DNA from: Bacteroidota bacterium
Lineage (GTDB): Bacteria > Bacteroidota > Ignavibacteria > Ignavibacteriales > Melioribacteraceae
Direction of reading: 5' to 3'
Assembly: GCA_021812745.1 (NCBI GenBank)
Contig: JAKAMS010000006.1
Location: 1-21,386, forward strand
DNA: 21,386 bases
Below are positions 1-7,028 of the stretch, piece by piece (within the stretch, counting starts at the first letter, position 1; every line of letters starts with the position of its first letter). A program made the position numbers and the translations under genes. Below the pieces are notes generated by a model. The model saw nothing but the letters and a program-made list of their open reading frames with translations, made no database searches and was not told the origin of the DNA.

Positions 1-1153
1 TTCCGAACACTAAACATTCCAAAAGAGAGTTGCTTGCAAGACGGTTAGCACCGTGAACACCTGTAGATGCCGTTTCGCCTATTGCGTATAAACGACTGAT
101 ATTGGTTTCACCGTCAAGCCCGGTTTTGATTCCTCCAATCATATAATGTGCTGCCGGCGCAACAGGAATTGGATTTTTCGTAATGTCTATTCCAAATTTC
201 AATGCTTCAACATAAATATTCGTGAAACGTTTTTTTATCTTTATCAGATTTAAATGCCGAAGATCCAAAAAAACATTCCGCGTGCCGGAGTTTTTCATTT
301 CATTAATAATTGCTTCCGAGACAACGTCACGCGGCGAGAGTTCTGTTGTGTCATATTCTTCAAGAAATCTTTTTCCATTTTGATCGATTAAATAAGCGCC
401 TTCGCCTCTGACTGCCTCGCTTATTAAAAACGTTTCTCCGGTAACGGAGTAAAAGGAAGTTGGATGAAACTGTAAGAATTCCATATTTTGAATTTGAGCT
501 CCGGCGTTATAAGCTAATGATATTCCTTCGCCTATCGATGTATGTGGGTTGGTAGAACGAGAGTACACAGATGCGCCGCCGCCGGAAGCAATGATTGTTG
601 ATTTTCCATAAATCATGCTTGACTTGTTGTTTTTGATGTCGTAAGCGTGAACACCAAAACATTCGTCTTCGCGGATAATCAAGCGTTGGACATAATGGTT
701 TTCAAGTATTCGAATATTTTTTTTCTTCTTAACTAATCTATGAACAAATTTTACAAGCTCTTCACCGGTTGCATCACCGCCGGAATGAAGAATGCGGCGC
801 ATCGAGTGCCCTCCTTCGAGCCCAAAAGCAATTTTACCATCCTCTTTATCGAATTGCATTCCCATTGAGATTAGTTCTTCAACTCTTGACTTTCCTTCAT
901 TCACCAAAATTTCAACTGCAGCTTCATTACATAAATTTCTTCCCGCTTTAATGGTGTCTTCAAAATGAAGTTTTACGGAGTCTTTTGTATCAACGGCGGC
1001 GGCAATTCCTCCTTGTGCCCAATATGAACTGCTCAAAGCAAGTGTCGATTTTGTTAAGACCGAGACACTTCCAAATTGAGAAGCATATAGCGCCGCATAT
1101 AATCCGGCAAGTCCGGCACCAACTATCACAAAATCGAACTGATTAGTTTCCAT
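1..1153 (-). CDS. nadB: L-aspartate oxidase, 5' part (partial, C-terminus beyond window)
   Basis: This flavoenzyme oxidises L-aspartate to iminoaspartate, the first step of de novo NAD synthesis, in the cytoplasm. The 384 visible codons start at ATG 1153 with the FAD dinucleotide-binding motif VIVGAGLAGLYAA, followed by the family signatures SYWAQGGIAAA, GLEGGHSMRRILH, the substrate-loop region EFLQFHPTSF and RGEGAYL, and near the window edge AAHYMIGGIKT and GVHGANRLASNSLLE. These conserved stretches distinguish NadB from the closely related succinate dehydrogenase/fumarate reductase flavoprotein. The C-terminal helical domain is outside the window, so the gene is cut by the edge and not necessarily broken. 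It is divergent from the M28 peptidase gene. No nadA or nadC is visible here. Confidence 0.95.
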   Translation of the reverse strand, partial: METNQFDFVIVGAGLAGLYAALYASQFGSVSVLTKSTLALSSSYWAQGGIAAAVDTKDSVKLHFEDTIKAGRNLCNEAAVEILVNEGKSRVEELISMGMQFDKEDGKIAFGLEGGHSMRRILHSGGDATGEELVKFVHRLVKKKKNIRILENHYVQRLIIREDECFGVHAYDIKNNKSSMIYGKSTIIASGGGASVYSRSTNPHTSIGEGISLAYNAGAQIQNMEFLQFHPTSFYSVTGETFLISEAVRGEGAYLIDQNGKRFLEEYDTTELSPRDVVSEAIINEMKNSGTRNVFLDLRHLNLIKIKKRFTNIYVEALKFGIDITKNPIPVAPAAHYMIGGIKTGLDGETNISRLYAIGETASTGVHGANRLASNSLLECLVFG

Positions 1154-1387
1154 GAAGAATAATACAATTGTCTGAAAGAAATGATTAATACCGATGCGAA
1201 TTTAGATCAATCCGTTAACCAATACAAAATTATTTTTAAGTTATCTGCGCGATTGTCAATTAATTGCCTAAATAAATAATGCTTTAAAGAATACAAAAAT
1301 AATTTGTTATTTTTTCATGGGACTGTTGGTTACTTTTCGTGGCAGTACTTCGTCTCTTTGTTTTTATATAATTATTGCGGAGAATTT

Positions 1388-3046
1388 ATGAGGAATCAAA
1401 TCTTTGTTGTTTTCTTGATATCATCCCTACTTTTAGTTAGATGCAGCAATAGTAAGAAAGAAGTTCAGACTGCGTTGGATAAAATTAACGCAGATGGATT
1501 AAAAGAAAAGATTTCAATATTGGCTTCTGATGATTTTAAGGGACGCGCTCCGTCAACCCTGGGAGAAGAACGAACCATCAAGTATCTTGAAGAACAATTC
1601 AAGAAAATTGGATTACAGCCGGGGAACGGAAATAGTTATTTGCAGGAAATTCCTTTTGTAAAGATTACTACAGAGTTGAATTCAATAGCCGCCGTCATCA
1701 AAAGTAAAAATGAGACATTGAATCTTTCCGTTCCAAAAGATTTTGTCGTTGGAACAACGAGAGTTGTGGATAACACTTCATTAAAAAATTCAGAAATGAT
1801 TTTTGCCGGCTACGGAATTGTTGCGCCGGAATATAACTGGAATGATTACGCCGGGCTTAATGTAAAGGGGAAAACCGTTGTTGTGCTTGTTAACGATCCG
1901 GGATTTGCCACCGGAGATAAAAATTTATTCAACGGTAAAGCAATGACATACTACGGAAGATGGACTTATAAATTTGAGGAAGCCGCAAGACAAGGCGCTG
2001 CGGGCTTAATAATCATTCACGAAACCGATGCCGCCGGATACCCATGGAGCGTTGTTGAAAACAGTTGGACCGGAACCAGATTTTACTTAGAAACACCGGA
2101 CAAAAATATGTCCAACTGCGAATTCAACGGCTGGGTTACTACCGAAACCGCGCAGAAAATTTTTGAAATGTCCGGTTTAGATTACAAAAAAGAAATTGCT
2201 TCCGCCGCACAAAGAGGATTTAAACCCATTATTCTTTCTTCAAATATGTCAATTTCGTTTAAAAGTAAATTTGCTTATACAAAATCCAACAACGTGATTG
2301 GAGTTCTGCCGGGGAAAGAACTTGCCGATGAATATATTATTTATTCAGCTCACTGGGATCATTTTGGTGTAAGACCCAACACCGCACAGGGCGATTCAAT
2401 ATTAAACGGAGCTTTAGATAACGCAACGGGAGTGGCGGGAATACTACAAGTAGCCGAAGCATTTGCAGCTCTTCCTCAACCTCAGAAACGCTCAATAATT
2501 TTCCTCTCTGTTACAGGTGAAGAAGCGGGATTGCTCGGAAGTGATTATTATGCCAAACATCCTCTTTTTCCCTTAAATAAAACAGCCGCAGTAATAAACT
2601 TGGATGCGCTTAATATTTTCGGAAAAACAAAAGATATTACTCTTGCCGGTTATAAAGATTCCGGATTAGATGATTACGCAGAAAAGGTAATCAAAGAATA
2701 TGGAAGATATGTTGTGCCGGAACCAACTCCGGAAAAAGGGACTTATTTCAGAAGTGATCATTTTAGTTTTGCAAAAGTGGGCGTTCCTTCTCTCTATTTT
2801 GGAAGCGGTATGGATAACATAGAACATGGTAAACAGTGGGGTTTGGATCAGTCCGCAAAATGGCTGAGAGAAAATTATCACAAACCGTCTGATGAATATA
2901 AACCGGATATCTGGAAATTCGATGGGATGGTTGATGACTTAAAAATTATTTTCGAAGTCGGTTATGATCTAAGCATGACGAATAAATTTCCCAATTGGCT
3001 CGAAGGTTCTCCATATAAAGCCAACAGAGACGCAATGATGAAATAG
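1388..3046 (+). CDS. Secreted/lipoprotein M28 family zinc aminopeptidase
   Basis: A 552-residue M28 (Zn-dependent exopeptidase) protein. The start at ATG 1388 is preferred over an upstream in-frame TTG/ATG extension because a GGAGA Shine-Dalgarno lies a few bases before it and because it places the hydrophobic export signal (MRNQIFVVFLISSLLLVRC) at the N-terminus. Cys19 could be a lipidation site although Arg at -1 is atypical of a lipobox. A PA-like insert (around residues 120-300, with MIFAGYGIV and QGAAGLIII) precedes the catalytic part. Likely zinc ligands and catalytic residues are His322 and Asp324 (AHWDHFG), Asp344 (LDNATG), Glu378-Glu379 (GEEAGLLGS), Asp406 (NLDAL) and His458 (SDHFSF). 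All five expected metal ligands are present, so it should be active on peptides in the periplasm or at the cell surface. It converges with the esterase gene with only 3 bases between stops. Confidence 0.9.
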   Translation: MRNQIFVVFLISSLLLVRCSNSKKEVQTALDKINADGLKEKISILASDDFKGRAPSTLGEERTIKYLEEQFKKIGLQPGNGNSYLQEIPFVKITTELNSIAAVIKSKNETLNLSVPKDFVVGTTRVVDNTSLKNSEMIFAGYGIVAPEYNWNDYAGLNVKGKTVVVLVNDPGFATGDKNLFNGKAMTYYGRWTYKFEEAARQGAAGLIIIHETDAAGYPWSVVENSWTGTRFYLETPDKNMSNCEFNGWVTTETAQKIFEMSGLDYKKEIASAAQRGFKPIILSSNMSISFKSKFAYTKSNNVIGVLPGKELADEYIIYSAHWDHFGVRPNTAQGDSILNGALDNATGVAGILQVAEAFAALPQPQKRSIIFLSVTGEEAGLLGSDYYAKHPLFPLNKTAAVINLDALNIFGKTKDITLAGYKDSGLDDYAEKVIKEYGRYVVPEPTPEKGTYFRSDHFSFAKVGVPSLYFGSGMDNIEHGKQWGLDQSAKWLRENYHKPSDEYKPDIWKFDGMVDDLKIIFEVGYDLSMTNKFPNWLEGSPYKANRDAMMK

Positions 3047-3049
3047 TTT

Positions 3050-4183
3050 TTATTTACCGAAAAATATTTTTAGAGGTCGCCACACTCGCTTTGCCCAGGC
3101 GGCCTCATTGTGTGTTGCAGTCTTATCTATATAAACAAACAAATCTTTATCAATTGAAAATCCTTTTTTCTCAAGAGCTGTTACCATCTCGTTAACTCCT
3201 GGCAGAAGTTGCGCATCCAGATCAATCCCTCCGTTATCTATATAAAGAGAGATCTCTTTTTTCTTGCCCGAATATTCTAAAACTTTTTTTACATAATCTA
3301 TTTTACTGTATTTGAACGCCGGAGAAAAACAAGCTGCTTTTGAAAATACCTCCGGGTGTTCCCATGCGCACATCATAGAAATCAATCCTCCCATTGATGA
3401 ACCGGCTACTGCTGTGTTTTTGGCTTCGGGCAGCGTTCTAAATTTTGAATCAATTAACGGTTTTACTTTTTCTATTATGAATTTCATATAAAGACGACCT
3501 AGTGGTGTATCCGAATATTCTACCATCCTATCATCAGTATTATTCATCCCCACTATTATGATTGGTTCAATCTCCCCGTTGCGAATTAAACTATCTGCGG
3601 TTTCATCAACTTGCCAGTCAATAAACATGCTTGACGTATGCGGATCAAAAATATTTTGTCCGTCATGCATATAAAGAACCGGGTAACGTCTTCCGGTTTC
3701 TTTTTCATAATTCGGCGGCAGCCACACTATAATATCCCTCGGCTTTAATCCGTCTATCGCAAGATTTTTAAAATACTCAACTTTGCCGGTAATCTGTCCG
3801 GCTATCTTGAAATTAAATTTATCCCGCCAATTGTTTATGACTACGCTGACGGTTGTATCATGTTCAACTTTTAAAACTGTGTTTGGCGGAACGGTTGCAT
3901 CATCTTTCAATGCTTCTGTTTGCCAATTTCCCTTTGTGAATTTGTATTCAATTCTAGCTCCTTTTGTAAAGCCGAGTGTTTTTTGCCATATTTTATTTGA
4001 GATTTTTTCTAGCGCTACTTTTCCGGGATTCCAATTGCCAATCTCTTCTGCGTTTCCTACAATGTAGACTTTATCGCTGTCGTTCAAAGTTGGAGCTTCA
4101 ACTCTAAACGTAACATTGATTCTTTCTTGTGAGTAAATAGGGAGAGAGGCAATAAACATCAGAACAGATAAAATACGTTTCAT
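3050..4183 (-). CDS. Secreted alpha/beta-hydrolase (esterase D/Fes-like) with N-terminal CBM20-like starch-binding domain
   Basis: A 377-residue secreted protein. Start ATG 4183 has GAGGA five bases upstream; a TTG 12 bases earlier would only add four residues. The N-terminus (MKRILSVLMFIASLPIYSQ) is a signal peptide. Residues about 22-110 look like a carbohydrate-binding module of family 20 (RVEAPTLNDSDKVYIVGNAE, then IGNWNP). The rest is a PF00756-type esterase: the substrate-side YMHDGQNIFD loop, nucleophile Ser263 in GSSMGG, a likely acid in LYIDNGGID, and the catalytic His in ATHNEAAW. Known relatives hydrolyse acyl or ester bonds; the attached starch-binding module suggests a polysaccharide-linked substrate, which is an inference. 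It is the last gene of a same-strand run (NAT, DUF1847, GNAT, esterase). Confidence 0.85.
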   Translation of the reverse strand: MKRILSVLMFIASLPIYSQERINVTFRVEAPTLNDSDKVYIVGNAEEIGNWNPGKVALEKISNKIWQKTLGFTKGARIEYKFTKGNWQTEALKDDATVPPNTVLKVEHDTTVSVVINNWRDKFNFKIAGQITGKVEYFKNLAIDGLKPRDIIVWLPPNYEKETGRRYPVLYMHDGQNIFDPHTSSMFIDWQVDETADSLIRNGEIEPIIIVGMNNTDDRMVEYSDTPLGRLYMKFIIEKVKPLIDSKFRTLPEAKNTAVAGSSMGGLISMMCAWEHPEVFSKAACFSPAFKYSKIDYVKKVLEYSGKKKEISLYIDNGGIDLDAQLLPGVNEMVTALEKKGFSIDKDLFVYIDKTATHNEAAWAKRVWRPLKIFFGK

Positions 4184-4239
4184 GATAGTCCTCAAAAATT
4201 AATGATGGTCAATTTCTCTAAAAATAATAACAAAAAATT

Positions 4240-4680
4240 TTATACTTTGGCATACTTTGGATTTTGCTTGCGCATAAATTTTTGCGGCTCTTTCAAAGGC
4301 ACAAATCCGAATTGAGAATAAAGACCATGAGCGTCTTTTGTAGCAAGCATCCACGTCTTTAAATCTTTCAGTTTGGAATGATTCATAATACTTTTCATTA
4401 ACCACTTGGATAATCCGCGTTTTCTGAACTCTTCAATTATAAAAACATCCGCCAGGTAGCCAAAGCTTGCATAATCTGTAATTACTCGCGCAAAACCAAT
4501 TTGCTTTTTATTGTGATAAACTCCGAAACAGAGCGATCCTTTTATTGCTTTTTTAACCCGCTCAATTTTAATTCCCCTAGACCAATAAGCATTAACCAGA
4601 AAATTATGAATGATTTTGATCTGTAGCTTTCGTTTATCTGTGCTGATTAGATAGCTGCTTTTTTTAAATTCAGATTTCAT
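4240..4680 (-). CDS. GNAT family N-acetyltransferase
   Basis: A 146-residue acetyltransferase of the GCN5-related fold. The core shows beta-strand 4 (YLADVFIIEEF), the acetyl-CoA pyrophosphate loop RKRGLSKWLM (consensus R/Q-x-x-G-x-G/A), and the C-terminal GLYSQFGFVPL typical of the family. The substrate cannot be predicted. The start is uncertain: ATG 4680 (MKSEFKK) gives the usual GNAT N-terminus, although its Shine-Dalgarno is weak; a TTG at 4734 would add 18 residues of no recognisable character and is disfavoured. A gap of about 56 bases separates it from the downstream esterase, so cotranscription is possible. Confidence 0.85.
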   Translation of the reverse strand: MKSEFKKSSYLISTDKRKLQIKIIHNFLVNAYWSRGIKIERVKKAIKGSLCFGVYHNKKQIGFARVITDYASFGYLADVFIIEEFRKRGLSKWLMKSIMNHSKLKDLKTWMLATKDAHGLYSQFGFVPLKEPQKFMRKQNPKYAKV

Positions 4681-4839
4681 AAAATTTTTTCTAAAATAGT
4701 AATTAGGCAAGAAACAAAACTCTTTTTTGCGCAAAATATGTTATTGTTAGAGAATTATTGAATGCAAATAGCCGCAACTCTCTTCTAAAATTACAAAAAA
4801 CTGTTTGATTTTATAAATACTTGGGCTGAGAAAGAGGCG

Positions 4840-4860
4840 GCGGAGTTTTATTTACTCCGC
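4840..4860 (-). terminator. Weak hairpin directly after the DUF1847 gene
   Basis: GCGGAG (4840-4845) pairs with CTCCGC (4855-4860) around a 9-base A/T loop, starting two bases after the DUF1847 stop. The minus-strand sequence after it is pyrimidine-rich but not a clean U-run, so termination efficiency is doubtful. Confidence 0.4.
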
Positions 4861-4862
4861 TT

Positions 4863-5450
4863 CTAATTTTGTGAGATTTCTATCGGTTTAATAAATTGTT
4901 TTGGTGACAATTCCCGCAATGGATTGTGGTTATAAACCCGGTCTTTTACAATAACGGTTGTGTAATCGGGCTTCAGATTCCTCTGCAAGATTATATCATG
5001 TCCAAGACAAATTCCCATGATGAGAACAAAGTCAACGCCTTCTGAATTTAGTTGGGCGGCCTGTCCAAGTGGATTGCATGAGACATTATGAATACAACTT
5101 TTATCATTTACTTCGTCCTGCTTTAAACCGCCAACAGCACAAGAAACGTAGGATGACCTGATATTGTTCTCTCTTAAAATATTTTTCAGATTCTTAGCAG
5201 TCTCTTCCATGCCGTAACAATATGCAAGTCCGACTTTTTTATATTCCACTCTTTGGATGAACTCGATAATTTCCTGAATTCTCGAAAGAGAACCGGCTCG
5301 CCCGTCATCAACCAGTGCGGCAGCGGCCTGAATTATTTTTTGATTTTCATCCAGGTGATATTCGTTCTTGAGTTCATCGCCGTCAAAAGTTTCTACAGAA
5401 CAACTTTCTCCAACTCTACATATTTTTTTCGAACAAGCTATACAATCCAC
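4863..5450 (-). CDS. DUF1847 cysteine-rich putative metal-binding protein
   Basis: A 195-residue protein of the DUF1847 family (function not established; proposed metal binding). The N-terminus carries clustered cysteines, Cys3, Cys6, Cys11 and Cys17, in the pattern usual for the family. Further conserved stretches are VGLAYCYGMEETA, SYVSCAVGG, CNPLGQAAQLN and the C-terminal LIMGICLGHDIIL. The start is GTG 5450: there is an in-frame stop 24 bases upstream and no ATG between, and the Cys motif begins at once. An AAGG sequence lies about 12 bases upstream. It may be cotranscribed with the NAT gene 129 bases upstream, though no contact or overlap exists. Confidence 0.85.
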   Translation of the reverse strand: MDCIACSKKICRVGESCSVETFDGDELKNEYHLDENQKIIQAAAALVDDGRAGSLSRIQEIIEFIQRVEYKKVGLAYCYGMEETAKNLKNILRENNIRSSYVSCAVGGLKQDEVNDKSCIHNVSCNPLGQAAQLNSEGVDFVLIMGICLGHDIILQRNLKPDYTTVIVKDRVYNHNPLRELSPKQFIKPIEISQN

Positions 5451-5579
5451 TTCTGTAAAAATCCTTTTTTATTAATCTATAGTTATGATAAGATGTCGGT
5501 TCGTCAGAGAGGATTCAAGAATAAAAGATTGGAGATCTTTCTAAACAAATGAATTGTTTTTTTGATTAAGCGCTTGTTT

Positions 5580-6359
5580 CTATTTGGAAACATCCGTCGG
5601 TAAAATTGTATTGAGTAATATTTGAAAGTATTTCTTGAGCAGTTGATAAAACTCATCTTTGTTTTTCAATTCAGTTTTTGTCTTTGTCCCATTATCAGTG
5701 ATAGTTAAAGATGAATTGCTGAGAGTAACTCTTCCCGTCTGTGTGGCAATTGTACAAAGCATTCTGGTTCGAAATATTGAGTCCGAAAATGTTTGTTGAT
5801 ACTTACACATTTCTTCAAAATCCGGAAAGAGACGGGGAGTTAAAGAAAATTTGTACTGCAACTTCCATTCGTAATTTTCTCTCCTCCTCAGATCAAATTC
5901 GTCTTCTGCCACGCGGATAATTTTATAATAACCGCTTACATCCCACAGTTCACCGTTAGGAAATTCAAGCGGCATACGGAACGAATCGCCAAAACCTACA
6001 TCAACCAAATAATCTTTTTCGAGATGAACCAGAAGAGTCATGTGGTCAAACTCAGGACCTAAATCTTTACGCTCATGATTAAAAACTCTAGCCGAGAGCA
6101 TATCAACTTTATATCCAAGCGAAGTTAAAAGCCAATGAAACAGCCCGTTCAATTCATAACAAAAGCCGCCTCGCTTTGACGGGATTATTTTTTGATAGAT
6201 CCGCTCAAGGTCCAAAACAATTTTATCCCGGTCGGGTACATCCAGATCTTCAAACGGAATTGAGAGCAAATGTTGATTTTGCAGCTCTGTTAAGAAATCC
6301 AAAGATGGCGGCTTAACTTCCGATATTCCAATTCTAGCGAGATACTTTTCTATATTCAT
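5580..6359 (-). CDS. Arylamine N-acetyltransferase
   Basis: A 259-residue NAT-family enzyme, which transfers an acetyl group from acetyl-CoA to arylamines or hydrazines by a Cys-His-Asp triad. The triad is visible: Cys67 in RGGFCYELN, His106 in FDHMTLLV and Asp120 in YLVDVGFGD. The early motif IPFEDLDV is also typical. The length is close to that of bacterial NATs (about 260-280). Start ATG 6359 gives the expected MNIEKYLARIGI N-terminus; the Shine-Dalgarno is poor. Some relatives work in antibiotic or polyketide pathways, but no such genes surround this one. It is divergent from the small secreted protein gene at 6537, so its promoter shares the 6360-6536 spacer. Confidence 0.93.
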   Translation of the reverse strand: MNIEKYLARIGISEVKPPSLDFLTELQNQHLLSIPFEDLDVPDRDKIVLDLERIYQKIIPSKRGGFCYELNGLFHWLLTSLGYKVDMLSARVFNHERKDLGPEFDHMTLLVHLEKDYLVDVGFGDSFRMPLEFPNGELWDVSGYYKIIRVAEDEFDLRRRENYEWKLQYKFSLTPRLFPDFEEMCKYQQTFSDSIFRTRMLCTIATQTGRVTLSNSSLTITDNGTKTKTELKNKDEFYQLLKKYFQILLNTILPTDVSK

Positions 6360-6373
6360 AAATTGACTTTAAA

Positions 6374-6402
6374 ATTCGACCGGATAGACGAACCGTACGA
6401 CT
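6374..6402 (+). promoter_or_regulatory. Upstream activator element, copy 1 (shared with 13070-13098)
   Basis: This 29-bp stretch matches the minus strand of 13070-13098 at 22 of 29 positions without gaps. It contains TTCGAC (6375-6380), then an imperfect inverted partner GACGAA (6387-6392) six bases on, and a second tandem half-site TACGAC (6396-6401) 21 bp, two helical turns, after the first. Its centre lies about 110 bp before the expected transcription start of the sigma-54 promoter at 6474, the usual place for an NtrC-family enhancer. Binding by the activator at 10273 is inferred. Confidence 0.75.
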
Positions 6403-6410
6403 CTACGGTT
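6391..6410. repeat. Perfect 7-6-7 inverted repeat overlapping the upstream element
   Basis: AACCGTA (6391-6397) and TACGGTT (6404-6410) are perfectly complementary across a 6-base spacer. It overlaps the 3' half of the 29-bp element but is not conserved in the second copy. It could be a second operator or just a local hairpin; no U-run follows. Confidence 0.6.
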
Positions 6411-6473
6411 GAATATCAAATTCACTACTGGAAACTTCGCATAAAATTTTACCAAATTCACACAAATCTTTCC

Positions 6474-6488
6474 TGGCACGTTTTTTAC
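6474..6488 (+). promoter_or_regulatory. Candidate sigma-54 (-24/-12) promoter
   Basis: The sequence TGGCACG (preceded by C, an exact match to the -24 consensus) is followed by TTTTTTAC, giving GG-N10-AC rather than the usual GG-N10-GC. The predicted start of transcription is near 6499, leaving about 38 bases of leader before the AAGGAG ribosome site of the 6537 gene. The matching promoter of the paralogue at 12934 shows the same -12 variant (TTTAC), which supports a real lineage-typical site. Confidence 0.7.
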
Positions 6489-6536
6489 CTATTCTAATCA
6501 AAACAATATAACATTTACAATAACCAAGGAGTAAAG

Positions 6537-6965
6537 ATGAAAAAGGTAGTTTCACTAATTGCACTCTTTGCAATTCTTATTGCATACTCAAACATCTACG
6601 CACAAACACAAAATCCAAATCCTCCGGCTCAGCATGGCAAAGGATTCGTTGATAAGAACGGGGACGGTTACAACGATAACGCTCCAGACCATGATGGCGA
6701 CGGAATTCCAAACGGAGTAGACCCGGATTATAAAGGTCCAAAACTTCAGAAGAATAAATTTGTTGATTTGAATGGCGACGGAATTAATGACAACGCCGGC
6801 AAAGGTAAACGCGGCGGCAAAGCCGGGAAAGGCGGATACGGTCCCGGCAATGGCACAGGTAATAATGGCGTTGGTCCCCAAAACGGAACAGGAAATGGAG
6901 TTGGAACCGGAACATGTACCGGAACTCAAGGAACAAACGGACGCGGGTATAGAGGCGGTAAATAG
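6537..6965 (+). CDS. Small secreted Asp/Gly-rich protein with EF-hand/thrombospondin-3-like Ca-binding loops
   Basis: A 142-residue exported protein of unknown function. ATG 6537 follows AAGGAG at 6526-6531. The signal peptide runs to about AYSNIYAQ. The mature part carries three acidic loops, DKNGDGYND, DHDGDGIPNGVD and DLNGDGIND, which have the DxDGDGxxD spacing of calcium-binding EF-hand, dockerin or thrombospondin type-3 loops. It ends in a glycine/asparagine-rich low-complexity tail (GNGTGNN repeats, one Cys) with a basic RGYRGGK terminus. It is a paralogue of the protein encoded at 12599-12934, which has the same order of parts. Expression appears to be under sigma-54 control (promoter at 6474). 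A terminator follows, then an outer-membrane barrel gene. Calcium or other metal binding is inferred from the loops. Confidence 0.85.
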   Translation: MKKVVSLIALFAILIAYSNIYAQTQNPNPPAQHGKGFVDKNGDGYNDNAPDHDGDGIPNGVDPDYKGPKLQKNKFVDLNGDGINDNAGKGKRGGKAGKGGYGPGNGTGNNGVGPQNGTGNGVGTGTCTGTQGTNGRGYRGGK

Positions 6966-6992
6966 ATCGCCGGATAAAAAATTTAGTTAACC

Positions 6993-7018
6993 GGGACTCT
7001 TAGGAGTCCCATTTTTTT
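6993..7018 (+). terminator. Intrinsic terminator between the small secreted protein gene and the barrel gene
   Basis: GGGACTC (6993-6999) pairs perfectly with GAGTCCC (7004-7010) across the 4-base loop TTAG, followed by A and seven T. The GAGG ribosome site of the next gene begins at 7019, directly at the end of the T-run, so the barrel gene seems to depend on read-through of this terminator. Confidence 0.9.
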
Positions 7019-7028
7019 GAGGTTATTC

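Noticed and set aside
769..951. 60-codon plus-strand open frame inside nadB.
   Set aside because: It lies opposite conserved nadB motifs and has no recognisable protein features.
1304..1387. 28 extra in-frame codons before the M28 peptidase start.
   Set aside because: They would put the export signal in the interior, and a good ribosome site lies directly before ATG 1388.
4247..4275. TTTGGCATACTTTGGATTTTGCTTG as another sigma-54 site.
   Set aside because: The GG-N10 spacing does not reach a GC or AC and it lies within the GNAT coding end on the other strand.
4681..4734. TTG-initiated N-terminal extension of the GNAT protein.
   Set aside because: The extra 18 residues do not look like the family, and ATG 4680 gives a normal GNAT length.
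6097..6110. GAGCATAT in the NAT gene as a second copy of the DUF134 palindrome.
   Set aside because: Only one half matches, and it lies in coding sequence; the palindrome at 11714-11729 is unique in the window.
6588..6929. 113-codon minus-strand open frame opposite the small secreted protein gene.
   Set aside because: It is an antisense shadow of a Gly/Asn-rich gene with strong ribosome site and signal peptide on the plus strand.
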